Assembly: GCA_024809215.1 (NCBI GenBank)
Contig: JANUBW010000002.1
Coordinates: 868,001 to 932,000, forward strand
Direction: 5' to 3'
DNA length: 64,000 nt
Origin: Niastella sp. OAS944
GTDB lineage: Bacteria; Bacteroidota; Bacteroidia; Chitinophagales; Chitinophagaceae
Shown: positions 35,043 to 45,374 of the stretch, piece after piece
Layout of the letters: the number at the start of each line of letters is the position of its first letter
Position numbering within the stretch: the first letter of the stretch is position 1
Position numbers and translations under genes: made by a program
The notes under the pieces: model-generated
Databases searched by the model: none
What the model was told of the DNA's origin: nothing
The model's input: only the letters and a program-made list of their open reading frames with translations

Positions 35043-38000
35043 TTAGCGGATCAAATTAATGGTTCCTTTTTTGTTTACGGTTGTACCATCCTGCATCGTC
35101 ATGTTAAGCACATATACATACACGCCAACAGGTGCCGGTTTGCCTTTATACATTCCATCCCATCCGGGTTGCTGCTGGCTCGTTTCGAAGATCTTCTCAC
35201 CCCATTGGTTAAAGATCATCAGGTGCATAGTGCCGATGGCGTAGCTCTGAACAGTGAAGTAATCGTTCCTTCCATTTCTATTAGGAGTAAAAGTGTTTGG
35301 AACAAAGTACTTAATGCCTGGGATGTGTGCTTTAACCTGGGTTGAGGTTTGTTTTGGACACAGTTCAGAAAGGTTCTGCGCCTGTACAGTTAAGGTAATA
35401 TCACTATTTGGTACCAGACCCGTGGTTATAGTATGGGTAAGGCCGGCAGCACCGCTTGAAGGCGTTACAAAATTGATTCCATCGGTTGATACTTTGTAAC
35501 CACCGGCATTGGGTGTGGCTGTCCATGACCATTGTACCATGGCTACTGTGGCGGTATCAACTTTAACTACAGGAGCAGCGCCGAGTATAGCACATAATGC
35601 ATGGCCGGTAACATTTGCTTTAGCCGAATCACAATCATCGGCAGTACCCATGGCAGCTATGTACAGTTTAACATCAGAGCCAGGTACCAGGCCGGTAACA
35701 GTATGCGTAAGGCCAGTGGTTCCTGAAGAAGGCTGTACATAATTCACGCCATCGGTTGATACTACATAACCAGTAGCGTTGGTAACTGCATCCCAGGCAA
35801 AGGTTACCGCAGTGTTTGTTTCATTATCAACCCGGGCATTAGGACCAGGGCCCAGCGGCAGGCACACTTTAAATTCTATAGCGCCAATATCGGGTTTTGT
35901 TACGCGACGGGTTTTATTATAGATGTCGGTGGTGATGCCTACGGGTGTTCCCTGATTATCCATGGTTACCTCGGTAGGCGTAAAGTCGCCGGTAGCGGCA
36001 TTTGCCCAGTTTGGATGTACGTAAATTGAATTAGAATCGCACAAAGCATTGGCTAACCAGTCGTTCTTTGTACTTATATCAATTCCACTTACCTGGCCCA
36101 GGTAATTTTTGGTACCTGCAGTAGAAGCATTAACGAGCGTGTTATAATCGGAAGTGAATGTTGAGGACGCATTCATGTAAATAACATGTTTGATACCAGT
36201 ACCCCCTCTTTTAATAGCGAAAATATTATTCTTTAATACAAGGCCATTGGCGGGGCTGCTGCCATTAAAAGCCCGGGTGTTGATTGATGCAGTTGAAGTA
36301 CCTGCAGCATCTTCCAGCGAAATGGTGTTGTGATAATATAGCACGCTATCACCACTTGAATGAAGTATGCCATACTGGTGACCGCTGCTTTGAAAATTAT
36401 ACATTAAATTATTGCTCACAATCACCGGTTCGAAAAGGTTGGTAGCAGAGGCGCTCATAAAAATACCGTTCACCTGATTGGTGTTTGTTTTAGCTGCACC
36501 AAAAGGATCATGCAGTTTGTTTTTGGAAATACGCAGGTTCCTGCTTTTACCGGCTATATATATCATATTGAACTGTGAACCACTGGGAATGTTAGTTGTA
36601 CGTGTGGGGCGACTGATCTCGTTTCCTTCCACCAGGCAGTTACGTACACCCGCTATATATATACCATACTGGCGAATATCCTTTATGACATTATTCGTAA
36701 TAACGTTGCCATCTGAGGGGTAATTATCAGAAGAGGTACAGGTTATAGCATATTGCCCCCCAATAATTGTATTACCAGTAACTATATTGCTATCGCAAAA
36801 GCTTCCGGTACTGGTATTTGTATAAGCGGTTGCAGAAGGGCTCATACAAATACCAACCAAATCGGTAAGCCCCGAAGTGGTGCTCATATTAATAGTACAG
36901 TTCTTAATGGTATTATTATGCGCACCATTTATAAATTGAAAACCGATACCATAACCGCTGGCAGTAGCTTCAGGATTTACCTTAAGGCCATCAAAGATAA
37001 AATACGCGGCGCCGTTGAACTTAATCACGGCACGCTCAGTGGTGGTACCTGCTGCCAGGGCCAGCGCAGCGCCATTACCTTTGAAGGTAACGGTATTGGT
37101 TGCTGAGGTCCCATTAATATTGGTAATGTTCAATTGTTCGCGGTAAGGCGTTCCATTATCAACCACATTGAACACTACAGGGCCACGAATACCACAGCGA
37201 ATGGCATTTAAGGCGTCATTAAATGTTTGGAAGTTGGTGCCGCCTGTAGCCTGCGCACTGTTGATGGTATAAGTAGCAGCAGGCAAAGATGGTGATACAA
37301 TTACCTGCACAGGAACAGAATAGTCAACCTGTGGGCCACAGGTAACAGCCACCCGATAATACAGGGAACCAGCCGCAGTTATATTAGTGGCCGGGTGCGC
37401 CAGCACTGTTCCTACATTGGTATATGTACCATTTATGGTTGATGAACTTTGCCATTGATAGGTTTGTCCAACCCCAAAAGAGTTACCCGTAAGGTTCATG
37501 GCCATAGGCGTACCCTCGCAAATGGGCGAACCGGGCAACATAGTGGTGGTTCCACCCACAGCAGCGCCGGTACATGTTGGCGTTAAGAACTCATATGCGC
37601 CAATATCGGGGTGATCATTATTACGAATGGCGCCAGCAAAATCATTTTGAATACCTGCATATTGTCCCAGGTTGTCGATGGTTTTATCAGTAGGTATCAG
37701 CACAAAATTATTCGGGTCGCTGTATAAAGGATCAGAACTTACAGATAACAGGTCTTTGCCTGTTGCGGTTCGCCAGTTGGCAAGGGTGATCTGGCTATTG
37801 CTTCCCACACGCCCTACCGCATTAGTACCTGTACTGCCGGCGATGTAATAAAGGTTGCGATCACAGTTGTTAAAAGAAGGTACGGTCTTATTATAATAAA
37901 AGCCATAGTTACTTGCGGTAGTGGTTCTGCTAATTGTAAAAATGTTATTCATCACATTCAGGCCGGCCCAGGTATTGGTGTAAACACCGTATGTTCCACC

Positions 38001-39110
38001 GCTGCCCATATGCACCTTATTCTCCAATGAAATTGTATTGTGATAAACATTCATGTAAGAGCCGCCATCTAAATTAATACCTATTTGCTGACCTGTACTT
38101 TCAAAGTCATAAATGAGGTTATTGGCTATTATGTTGGTGGTAGCTGGTGAAGCAAAAGAAGTTGCAACCGAAATTCCATGTATGAAGCTTCCCGAGGCAG
38201 CGGGATCGTCTATAACAAGGTTATGTATACGGTTACCAATGATATGCGTATTGATACTGCCTTCATGCAGCAAAATACCTGTAAAACTGTATTGGATCGG
38301 AGCTACTATTGCCGGGCGGCTGATATCATTTCCCTGTAACAGGGTACCGTCGTTGTATAATAAATAAATGCCGGCGTACCAGTAGTTGGTGATCTTATTG
38401 TTCAACACCTGGTTACCTTTCATATTTACAGGGGTTTGCGGACTAACAGGATTGCTTGACATGGTAACCCCGGTATTGCCACCCGAGATCGAATTATTAA
38501 TGATCTGATTGCTATCGCAATAACTGTTGCTTTGCGTGCTGGCCACAACATTAGAACCGTTTATTACTATACCCTCGTTATTCTGAGGCACATCGGTGTT
38601 AAGATTGACATTAATTGTACAGTTACGAATAATATTGTGATCGGCATCGTTACTAATTTGTACGCCGTATCCAAACTCCGTACTGGTGGTGGCAAGCGCC
38701 TCAATTTTCAGGTTGTCGATTATTACATAATCAGCACCCTCTAACTTAATACCCGCACGGGACTGATCGTTGGTAGACAGGAACCTGAGTGTAACACCGT
38801 TACAATTGAATGTAACCAGCTTTGTAGCCGAACTTCCTATTTGATCGGTTATAGTTACCTGTTCATTGTAAGGGCCGCTGCCAGCTGCTACATTGAACGT
38901 AACAGAACCGGTTATGCCATTCAACATAGCAATATTGGCGGCATTAAATGAGTTATAATTTTTACCAGAAGTTGGTTGGCGGTTATCGATGGTATATACT
39001 CCACCGGCGAGCTGGGCCCGTACCATAGCAGGTGCACACACACAACAAATGAGCAAGGCCCTTATTACAAATAAACTACAATACGATTGCAGGCGTTTCA
39101 AAATGCGCAT
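35043..39110 (-). CDS. Giant secreted beta-helix/Fn3 protein with T9SS type B sorting domain
   Basis: 1355 residues, signal peptide ending VRAQ. Two ~500-residue right-handed beta-helix modules start with matching segments (GVYTIDNRQPTSGKNYNSF and ATYTINSAQATGGTNFQTF). They are separated by an Ig-like domain. Two near-identical Fn3-like repeats follow (GYVVSTDGVNYVQPSSG and GYKVSTDGINFVTPSSG), then a C-terminal gliding-motility-type CHU_C domain (VPNTFTPNRNGRNDYF, IFNQWGEKIFE). Expected to be a surface adhesin or glycan-interacting protein exported by the T9SS with the adjacent PorP/SprF. No catalytic motif recognised. Confidence 0.88.
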   Translation of the reverse strand: MRILKRLQSYCSLFVIRALLICCVCAPAMVRAQLAGGVYTIDNRQPTSGKNYNSFNAANIAMLNGITGSVTFNVAAGSGPYNEQVTITDQIGSSATKLVTFNCNGVTLRFLSTNDQSRAGIKLEGADYVIIDNLKIEALATTSTEFGYGVQISNDADHNIIRNCTINVNLNTDVPQNNEGIVINGSNVVASTQSNSYCDSNQIINNSISGGNTGVTMSSNPVSPQTPVNMKGNQVLNNKITNYWYAGIYLLYNDGTLLQGNDISRPAIVAPIQYSFTGILLHEGSINTHIIGNRIHNLVIDDPAASGSFIHGISVATSFASPATTNIIANNLIYDFESTGQQIGINLDGGSYMNVYHNTISLENKVHMGSGGTYGVYTNTWAGLNVMNNIFTISRTTTASNYGFYYNKTVPSFNNCDRNLYYIAGSTGTNAVGRVGSNSQITLANWRTATGKDLLSVSSDPLYSDPNNFVLIPTDKTIDNLGQYAGIQNDFAGAIRNNDHPDIGAYEFLTPTCTGAAVGGTTTMLPGSPICEGTPMAMNLTGNSFGVGQTYQWQSSSTINGTYTNVGTVLAHPATNITAAGSLYYRVAVTCGPQVDYSVPVQVIVSPSLPAATYTINSAQATGGTNFQTFNDALNAIRCGIRGPVVFNVVDNGTPYREQLNITNINGTSATNTVTFKGNGAALALAAGTTTERAVIKFNGAAYFIFDGLKVNPEATASGYGIGFQFINGAHNNTIKNCTINMSTTSGLTDLVGICMSPSATAYTNTSTGSFCDSNIVTGNTIIGGQYAITCTSSDNYPSDGNVITNNVIKDIRQYGIYIAGVRNCLVEGNEISRPTRTTNIPSGSQFNMIYIAGKSRNLRISKNKLHDPFGAAKTNTNQVNGIFMSASATNLFEPVIVSNNLMYNFQSSGHQYGILHSSGDSVLYYHNTISLEDAAGTSTASINTRAFNGSSPANGLVLKNNIFAIKRGGTGIKHVIYMNASSTFTSDYNTLVNASTAGTKNYLGQVSGIDISTKNDWLANALCDSNSIYVHPNWANAATGDFTPTEVTMDNQGTPVGITTDIYNKTRRVTKPDIGAIEFKVCLPLGPGPNARVDNETNTAVTFAWDAVTNATGYVVSTDGVNYVQPSSGTTGLTHTVTGLVPGSDVKLYIAAMGTADDCDSAKANVTGHALCAILGAAPVVKVDTATVAMVQWSWTATPNAGGYKVSTDGINFVTPSSGAAGLTHTITTGLVPNSDITLTVQAQNLSELCPKQTSTQVKAHIPGIKYFVPNTFTPNRNGRNDYFTVQSYAIGTMHLMIFNQWGEKIFETSQQQPGWDGMYKGKPAPVGVYVYVLNMTMQDGTTVNKKGTINLIR

Positions 39111-39217
39111 AGCAGAAGAATTGGTTTTAGAATGCCGAACGTTTAAGGCACGTTTCGGGTCTTTTATAATCCGTTTAAAATTATTACAGCAAAAGAAAGG
39201 TTAACCCAATATTAACA

Positions 39218-39247
39218 ACCGAATGAAAAAACAGTGGTAAAGCACTA
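39218..39247 (-). promoter_or_regulatory. 30-nt element shared by the two T9SS type B genes (copy 1)
   Basis: It matches the copy at 42288-42317 at 25 of 30 positions without gaps. The core on the plus strand is CAGTGGTAAAGCACTA. It lies 108 bases upstream of the beta-helix gene start, and its edge includes the stop codon of the preceding gene. On the transcribed strand it reads TAGTGCTTTACCACTG then a T-run. Confidence 0.6.
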
Positions 39248-42226
39248 CCTCACTATCATCACCATTCCACTCAACACGCCATAACCATTATCACCCGGTT
39301 TAATAACATAATAGTAAGCGCCGGTTGGTAGTTGATTGCCATTCATTACTCCATTCCAGGGAATGCCGTAACCAACAGATTTGAACACTACCTGTCCCCA
39401 GCGGTTGAACACCTGCACAGTGGCATTACGGTATTCTTCAAGCCCCGGAATACGCCAGGTATCGTTCTTGCCGTCACCATTTGGAGTAAACGCATTGGGT
39501 ATCTTCAACTCCTTGAACACTTTTACCAACATGGTGTCGGAAGCAGTACAACCGAAATCACCGGTAGCTGTAATTACATACCACTGGTTTTCGAGCAATG
39601 TGGCCATGGGTTGTAGCTGGCGCGGGTCACTTAAACCCGTTGGCGGCGTCCACAACACGTTTGCAGTAACCGGCGATACCGTAGCTTTTAATTGAATGGG
39701 CCTGTTAGGCTCGGTGATCACATCGGGTCCTGCATTTACAACAGGCATAGGATATACCGTAACCTGGCTTGTAACGGTATCGGAATTACAGCCTTCGCTG
39801 CTGATAACGTACATCGACACAGGATAGGAACCGTCTTTTTTATATAATTTGGAAGGAGTAGCTCCAGAACCGGCAGTACCATCGCCAAACGTCCATTTAA
39901 AGGTGGCGGCAGCAGCATTGCCGGTTAATGTACTTCTATCGGTAAATACAAATGGCTTTCCAACGCATACCGAAGTTTCACTTACATCAAAAGCCGCTTT
40001 GGGCCGGTTGGCAAAAGTTGATACCGTAATACTGGTTGTATCATTACAACCAGCAGTTGTTGATGCAATAAGCGTTACCGGGTATGTACCGCTGCTGGCA
40101 TAAAAATTAGTCGGGCTTTCACTGGTTGATGAGTTGCCATCGCCAAACGTCCAGGCATATTGCATGGGAGCAGGGTTGGTGCCGGGCATGGTTGTTTTGT
40201 TCACAAACTTCGATTCACCGCCAGGCATACAAACCACTGCGGGTATATCAAATGCGGCGGCAGGCATACCTGGTATGATAAATTTCTTTGTTACAGGAAT
40301 AGCGCAACCGTCATCGCTTCTGCCGGCCAATAAGGTAACTTCGTAATTACCGCCGGCCAGGTAAATTCGTTGCGTATCTTTTCCGGTGCCGCCGGTTTCA
40401 TCACCAAAATCCCAAACCCATTTGTCAACCGTTGCATCGGCAGTAACACCCTTAAAGAAGGTGGTATCGGTAGCGCAAACGGGCAATGTGGTAAAATCGG
40501 CGGTAGGGCCTGCTTTTACCACCAGTTCAACTATGAACTTTTCGGTATTGCTGCAATTATCAATATTGGGCGACTGAATGGTTACAGGAATATAATAAGT
40601 ACCAATAGCAGCAGCTGATGCCGGAATAGGTTGTTTATATACGTTGTACGTTTTACCATTAACGATCTCCGTTCCATCAAGCACCGGGCTTGTGTATATT
40701 ACATTGTTGCCCGGCGTAATGCCCGGCACTTCACCAAAATGCCAGGCTATACCTGTAAGCGGGTACATGGTTTTTACGTTAATGTAAAATGGCGTGTTGA
40801 GACAGGTATATGTATTCGGATGGTCGCTCAACTCATTACGCAACTCGGCCAGGTAAGTAAGGTTGTTTATATAACAACCGGCATTATAACCATAACTTTC
40901 ATTGGAACCAAGTCCATAAGCAATGGCATTAAAACCCGAATCGCTTGTGATGGTATGTTGTGCAGGTGCGTTTGCCAATTCCTGTACCACAACTTTATAA
41001 CCGGGCAAACCAGGATGATCAACCGGATTTACTGCGGGACTGCTACCATCGATCTTTAGTGAGGATATGCCGTTTTCATGAATGGTAAGCGATACAAAAT
41101 TGTTATTGATATTCTCTTTATTGGTACTGTAAAAAGCTACGTTTTTAATAGCCTGTTCCATTGGGCTTAGGAAAATGATCTCGGGGTCGCCTAACCCTTC
41201 ATTATTACAGGCTCCCTGTGAGGGTACCAGTTGGGCCACCATTATAGGTTTGTCGGCCGTAATGTATTGGGGAACCTTGGAACTGTAATCATAATAGCCA
41301 TTATAATAACCCGAAACAGGGTTGCCATTGGCGTATACCTGTGTAGTGGGGTCGCTTACATACACGCGCCAACGGTTCTCATTATATTTGGAGGGATCGT
41401 TTTGAGCAACCGTAGGCGCAGCTAAATAGCGTGCACCCCATGCCGTAACCGGAAACACCTGCTGCATCAACACATCGCCACCGCTGGTTCCCCATATCTC
41501 AGGACAAATAAAAGTTCGGCTGCTTCCAGAAAACATGGTAATAGGATGACACTTTCCATCCGCACCCGGTATGGAGATGGCTTTACTGCCCGACACGTCA
41601 CTTCCTACAGTACCACCGGTTGCGGTATAGCCCAATACATTGTAAATTTCGCCCTTCTTCAAATTCACATCAAACGGTACCCTTTGTGCACGGCCACCCA
41701 TAGTTTTTACTGTAGGCGTAATACGTATACGTGTATTGTCTTCGCTGGCAATTACATAAAACCACGAATAGCAACCATCGGAATATTCCTGACTCGCATT
41801 TATTGAACTATAGGTATACCCATATGTTTCAACAGGCAATAACATGGCGGCGCCGGAACTTTTGTTGCCATACATATGCGCATAGGCCACTATGGGAATA
41901 TTGCTTTCAATGTGAACGGCTTTTTTATATAACCCTTCACCGTTTAACCGGCAATCTTCTGCCCCTGATTTTGGAATGATATCAGAAACATATACTGTAT
42001 TGGCAGGAATGGCGTAGGTCTTCGTCCAACTGGTACCAGGTATGCTTACTGTAACATTGGCCGGCTGCTCAGCACTCAGGTACACTACCATATCCTGAAT
42101 ATTACCTGCCTGAAACAGATCGCTGTGGCCATAGCCTACCCAAAATTCCCTTCCCTTGTTGGTAAAGTTCTGCCCTTGTGACAAAAGGCAGGTGAATGCC
42201 AGAATAAATGTCAAAATGACTCTCAA
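39245..42226 (-). CDS. Secreted IgGFc-binding-domain/PKD protein with T9SS type B sorting domain
   Basis: 993 residues, signal peptide ending SQGQ. The N-terminal ~480 residues resemble the IgGFc_binding domain (FTNKGREFWVGYGHSDLF, VVYLSAEQPANVTVSIPG, SNIPIVAYAHMYG). Several PKD domains follow (WDFGDETGG, WTFGDGNSST, WTFGDGTAGS, ~600-880), then a CHU_C type B sorting domain (IPNAFTPNGDGKNDTWRI, FNRWGQVVFKS). A surface adhesion role is inferred. First gene of the minus-strand T9SS block. Confidence 0.9.
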   Translation of the reverse strand: MRVILTFILAFTCLLSQGQNFTNKGREFWVGYGHSDLFQAGNIQDMVVYLSAEQPANVTVSIPGTSWTKTYAIPANTVYVSDIIPKSGAEDCRLNGEGLYKKAVHIESNIPIVAYAHMYGNKSSGAAMLLPVETYGYTYSSINASQEYSDGCYSWFYVIASEDNTRIRITPTVKTMGGRAQRVPFDVNLKKGEIYNVLGYTATGGTVGSDVSGSKAISIPGADGKCHPITMFSGSSRTFICPEIWGTSGGDVLMQQVFPVTAWGARYLAAPTVAQNDPSKYNENRWRVYVSDPTTQVYANGNPVSGYYNGYYDYSSKVPQYITADKPIMVAQLVPSQGACNNEGLGDPEIIFLSPMEQAIKNVAFYSTNKENINNNFVSLTIHENGISSLKIDGSSPAVNPVDHPGLPGYKVVVQELANAPAQHTITSDSGFNAIAYGLGSNESYGYNAGCYINNLTYLAELRNELSDHPNTYTCLNTPFYINVKTMYPLTGIAWHFGEVPGITPGNNVIYTSPVLDGTEIVNGKTYNVYKQPIPASAAAIGTYYIPVTIQSPNIDNCSNTEKFIVELVVKAGPTADFTTLPVCATDTTFFKGVTADATVDKWVWDFGDETGGTGKDTQRIYLAGGNYEVTLLAGRSDDGCAIPVTKKFIIPGMPAAAFDIPAVVCMPGGESKFVNKTTMPGTNPAPMQYAWTFGDGNSSTSESPTNFYASSGTYPVTLIASTTAGCNDTTSITVSTFANRPKAAFDVSETSVCVGKPFVFTDRSTLTGNAAAATFKWTFGDGTAGSGATPSKLYKKDGSYPVSMYVISSEGCNSDTVTSQVTVYPMPVVNAGPDVITEPNRPIQLKATVSPVTANVLWTPPTGLSDPRQLQPMATLLENQWYVITATGDFGCTASDTMLVKVFKELKIPNAFTPNGDGKNDTWRIPGLEEYRNATVQVFNRWGQVVFKSVGYGIPWNGVMNGNQLPTGAYYYVIKPGDNGYGVLSGMVMIVR

Positions 42227-42287
42227 ATCAGTTAGCTTTTGCCTACGAATTTATTCTTACATCATTGTAAACTCACCACACCAAAAC

Positions 42288-42317
42288 ACCGAAAAGAAAA
42301 ATAGTGGGAAAGCACTA
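42288..42317 (-). promoter_or_regulatory. 30-nt element shared by the two T9SS type B genes (copy 2)
   Basis: It lies 62 bases upstream of the IgGFc/PKD gene, in the divergent region with the TPR kinase. The core on the plus strand is TAGTGGGAAAGCACTA, with an 8-bp AAATAGTG/CACTATTT dyad. No upstream gene on this strand needs a terminator here, so a promoter-linked role is favoured. Confidence 0.6.
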
Positions 42318-42452
42318 TTTTATTTCTTTAACCCGCTAAATGGTATTAACTTTCCGTTATCTAATCACTTTACGCTTACATTGCCTGGCTTATCCCATTG
42401 AAATACATTGCCTGCCAGCCGAAAATATCACCTTTTTAAAAATTGAATATGT

Positions 42453-44495
42453 ATGCGGCGGAAGTATAGCATCGGCCTTCGTTTTTTGTGCTTGACCTTA
42501 CTGCCTTGCTGTATGAATGTGCTGTTTTTGGGAATTGCTACGGCCCAGGAAAACAAACTACAATCAATGGTTACCGGCACTCCCCTGCCCGATACCAATG
42601 CAGTTAACAAACTTATTAAAAGAGCCGACGCCCTGCGCGAACAGGCAATAGACAGCGCTATATATTTATATAACCAGGCAACACGTGCAAGTTTGTCGCT
42701 TGAGTATAACTGGGGTGTGGCCAAAGCCTATTTTGGTTTAAGCCGTTGCTATAATAATAAAGAACACCAGCAAAAATCGCTGAGCTATGCCCGCCAAACC
42801 CTGGCCTGGTGCCCCGACGACATCCGCGGCCATGAACTAATAGCTTCTACTTACCTCGCACTATCAGAAACTTATTATTATCAAAACCGCCTCGACTCCT
42901 GTTCGTGGTATCGCTATGCAGCCCTGCGCGAACTGGAGAACAATAAACTGCTTAGTGCACGTATGCAGCTGGGCGTGTTATGCAGCATTCTTCAGTTCTG
43001 GCTCAATGTGCATGAAGACATTCACAACGACCTGTACATACGGGAAATAGTACACCGCATCAATAATATTGAACGTGCTGCCCTTGCCAACAACGATAGC
43101 AGCCTGTTGATGAAGATCTATTTTCACAAAGGCGGTTATTATAATAATATTGGGCAGAACGATTCGGCCCGGTATTATTGCGAACGCCATCTTGAACTGG
43201 GTAAAGCATTGAAAGCTTCTCCGTCCATGACCATCGCCACCCTGCTCAATATTGGGTTAACTTATATGGACGATAAGTTACCCGAGCGGGCATTGGAATA
43301 CTATCAAAAGGCCATTGACGAAATACCAGAGGAAAGAAGAAGCGAATACCGGTACTTTATATTCGCACGCATTTTTCAGGGCGAAGCATACAGCATGCAA
43401 CACAACTGGAAAAAAGCCATTGCAGTAACTGAACCGGCACTTGAAAAGGCCAACAGCCTTAAGATCATTCACCTTATTGACCATGCGCATAAAACCCTGG
43501 CCGATGCTTATGAAGGTTTAGGACTTTATAAAAAAGCGAATGAGCATCGAAAGGATTATTCGCTGCTGCGCGACAGCCTGCAAATTTCGCAAAAGCTGGA
43601 GATGATGTATGATATGGAAGTGAAATACCGTATCTCGGATAAAGACAAACAGCTTGCGCAAAAAGAACTGGCCATTGAACGGAACGAAAGCCGCATTCGG
43701 TCGAAAAACTTCTGGATCATTGCCATCTCAGCCGGTTTCGTCTTAATTTTGGCCATCAGTATACTTATTTACCGGAACAATTACCACAAGCAAACCTTAC
43801 AGGCCGAAAAGATCCGCAATCTGCGGCAGGATCTTCAGATTGCCAGCCTGCAGGCCATGGTGAACGGAGAAGAAAAAGAACGAAGCCGTATTGCCCGGGA
43901 GTTGCACGACGGTATTGGCGGAACACTGGCAGCTATACGCCTGCGGGTAAGCGCCATGGTGCGTAAATATAAAACGGTGCAAACGAGCGATGATTTCAAC
44001 GAGCTTACGCAAATGTTGGAAGAAGCTTCAGCCGACCTGCGAAAAACAGCGCATAACCTGATGCCGGAAATTTTGTTACAGGAAGGACTGGCCCGTGCAT
44101 CGACCCTGTTTTGCGAAAGGGTGCGCAAAGGCCATAGTTTGCAAATAAATACGGAGATTTGGGGCAAGGTACGGCGGCTGCCCGGCGACGTGGAACTGAC
44201 CGCTTACCGCATTATACAGGAACTGATGCACAACATTCTAAAACATGCCCGCGCAACGCAGGCGCTGGTGCAAATCGTCTTTCATGATACGCAGTTGTGC
44301 ATTACGGTTGAAGACAATGGACGCGGAATGCCAGAAGATGGAAGCCCTAAAGAAGGCATTGGCCTTAGGACCATTCGCGAACGCGTAAAATTATTAAACG
44401 GGCAAATTGATACAGTGAGTACACCGGGACAGGGAACAAGCGTTTATATTGAACTGGACCTGGCCGGAGCCAAACAAAACAGCTTTGAACAATGA
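42453..44495 (+). CDS. TPR-containing sensor histidine kinase, HisKA_3 (NarL-partner) type
   Basis: 680 residues: signal peptide (ending ATAQ), a periplasmic TPR array (~40-400), one transmembrane helix (~425-445), a coiled coil, then HisKA_3 with SRIARELHDGIGGTLAAIRL (His485) and HATPase_c (IIQELMHNILKHA, VEDNGRGMPEDG, GIGLRTIRERV). It overlaps the LuxR-type regulator gene by 4 bases (ATGA), so they form a coupled two-component pair. It is divergent from the T9SS block; a regulatory link is only suggested by position. Confidence 0.94.
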   Translation: MRRKYSIGLRFLCLTLLPCCMNVLFLGIATAQENKLQSMVTGTPLPDTNAVNKLIKRADALREQAIDSAIYLYNQATRASLSLEYNWGVAKAYFGLSRCYNNKEHQQKSLSYARQTLAWCPDDIRGHELIASTYLALSETYYYQNRLDSCSWYRYAALRELENNKLLSARMQLGVLCSILQFWLNVHEDIHNDLYIREIVHRINNIERAALANNDSSLLMKIYFHKGGYYNNIGQNDSARYYCERHLELGKALKASPSMTIATLLNIGLTYMDDKLPERALEYYQKAIDEIPEERRSEYRYFIFARIFQGEAYSMQHNWKKAIAVTEPALEKANSLKIIHLIDHAHKTLADAYEGLGLYKKANEHRKDYSLLRDSLQISQKLEMMYDMEVKYRISDKDKQLAQKELAIERNESRIRSKNFWIIAISAGFVLILAISILIYRNNYHKQTLQAEKIRNLRQDLQIASLQAMVNGEEKERSRIARELHDGIGGTLAAIRLRVSAMVRKYKTVQTSDDFNELTQMLEEASADLRKTAHNLMPEILLQEGLARASTLFCERVRKGHSLQINTEIWGKVRRLPGDVELTAYRIIQELMHNILKHARATQALVQIVFHDTQLCITVEDNGRGMPEDGSPKEGIGLRTIRERVKLLNGQIDTVSTPGQGTSVYIELDLAGAKQNSFEQ

Positions 44496-45127
44496 CGATA
44501 AAAGTAGCTATTACAGATGATCATCCGATTGTTGCCAATGGACTGAAAAAAATACTGGATGATTTTGAAAGCATCAATGTGGTAGCCGTGTATGCCACCG
44601 GTAATGATATGCTAAAACAGATAGGCACTTCTTTACCCGATGTGATGCTGCTCGATATGAACCTTCCCGACCTGGAAGGGCCCGATCTTGCCCGTCAACT
44701 ACTGAAGAAACTTCCTTCCATAAAGATCATTGTACTTACCAGCTCCGACGTTACTGTACAGGTGAAGAAAATGCTGCAGATCGGCTGCCAGGGCTATTTA
44801 CTAAAAGACTCCGATGATAAAACCATTGTACAAGCCATTGAAACGGTATACAATGGCGGACAATTCCTGAGCCCTATTATACAGCAGCAACTGGTGAACG
44901 ATATGTTCAAGAGTAAGAACCAGAAGCAAAACACGCTGCTCACCCGCCGCGAAAAAGAAGTACTGCAATTGATCACCCAGGAGTTTACCAACCAGGAGAT
45001 CGCCGATAAACTGTTTATCAGTCTGCATACGGTAGACAATCACCGTAGCAGTCTGTTACAAAAGCTCGATGCCAAAAACACGGCTGGTTTGGTAAAAAAG
45101 GCTATCGAGAATGGACTTGTAGAGTAA
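44492..45127 (+). CDS. NarL/LuxR-family response regulator
   Basis: 211 residues: receiver domain with Asp55 in VMLLDMNLPD, Lys in LLKDSDD, and a C-terminal LuxR HTH (~148-208) with LTRREKEVLQLITQ and NQEIADKLFISLHTVDNHR. It is the cognate partner of the overlapping HisKA_3 kinase. A dyad follows the stop. Confidence 0.95.
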   Translation: MTIKVAITDDHPIVANGLKKILDDFESINVVAVYATGNDMLKQIGTSLPDVMLLDMNLPDLEGPDLARQLLKKLPSIKIIVLTSSDVTVQVKKMLQIGCQGYLLKDSDDKTIVQAIETVYNGGQFLSPIIQQQLVNDMFKSKNQKQNTLLTRREKEVLQLITQEFTNQEIADKLFISLHTVDNHRSSLLQKLDAKNTAGLVKKAIENGLVE

Positions 45128-45141
45128 GCCCTAAAAACTCT

Positions 45142-45174
45142 ATATTTGGCGAATAAATTACGATCGCCAAATAT
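45142..45174. other. Perfect 11-bp inverted repeat after the response-regulator gene
   Basis: ATATTTGGCGA (45142-45152) and TCGCCAAATAT (45164-45174) flank an 11-nt spacer. No T-run follows, so this is not a standard terminator. It may stabilise the transcript end or be a binding site. The rest of the 247-base gap shows nothing else. Confidence 0.6.
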
Positions 45175-45374
45175 GACCGGTAAATATAACCCTGCGAAAT
45201 AAGTTATCCGATAAAACTTGCAAAATAAATTTGAAAGTACCGGTGCCGGTCTCGCATACCAATAAAATCCAGCATTCATTTCAATCACAATTTCTATAAT
45301 TAACCTCTTGTGCTGTAGGAAGTGGTCGCTGTAAGATGATCAAATGGCCATTCTAAAAACTTTTCACTGCTGCT

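Noticed and set aside
42299-42320. Terminator for a plus-strand gene
   Set aside because: No plus-strand gene lies just upstream; position before two divergent starts favours a regulatory role for this dyad.
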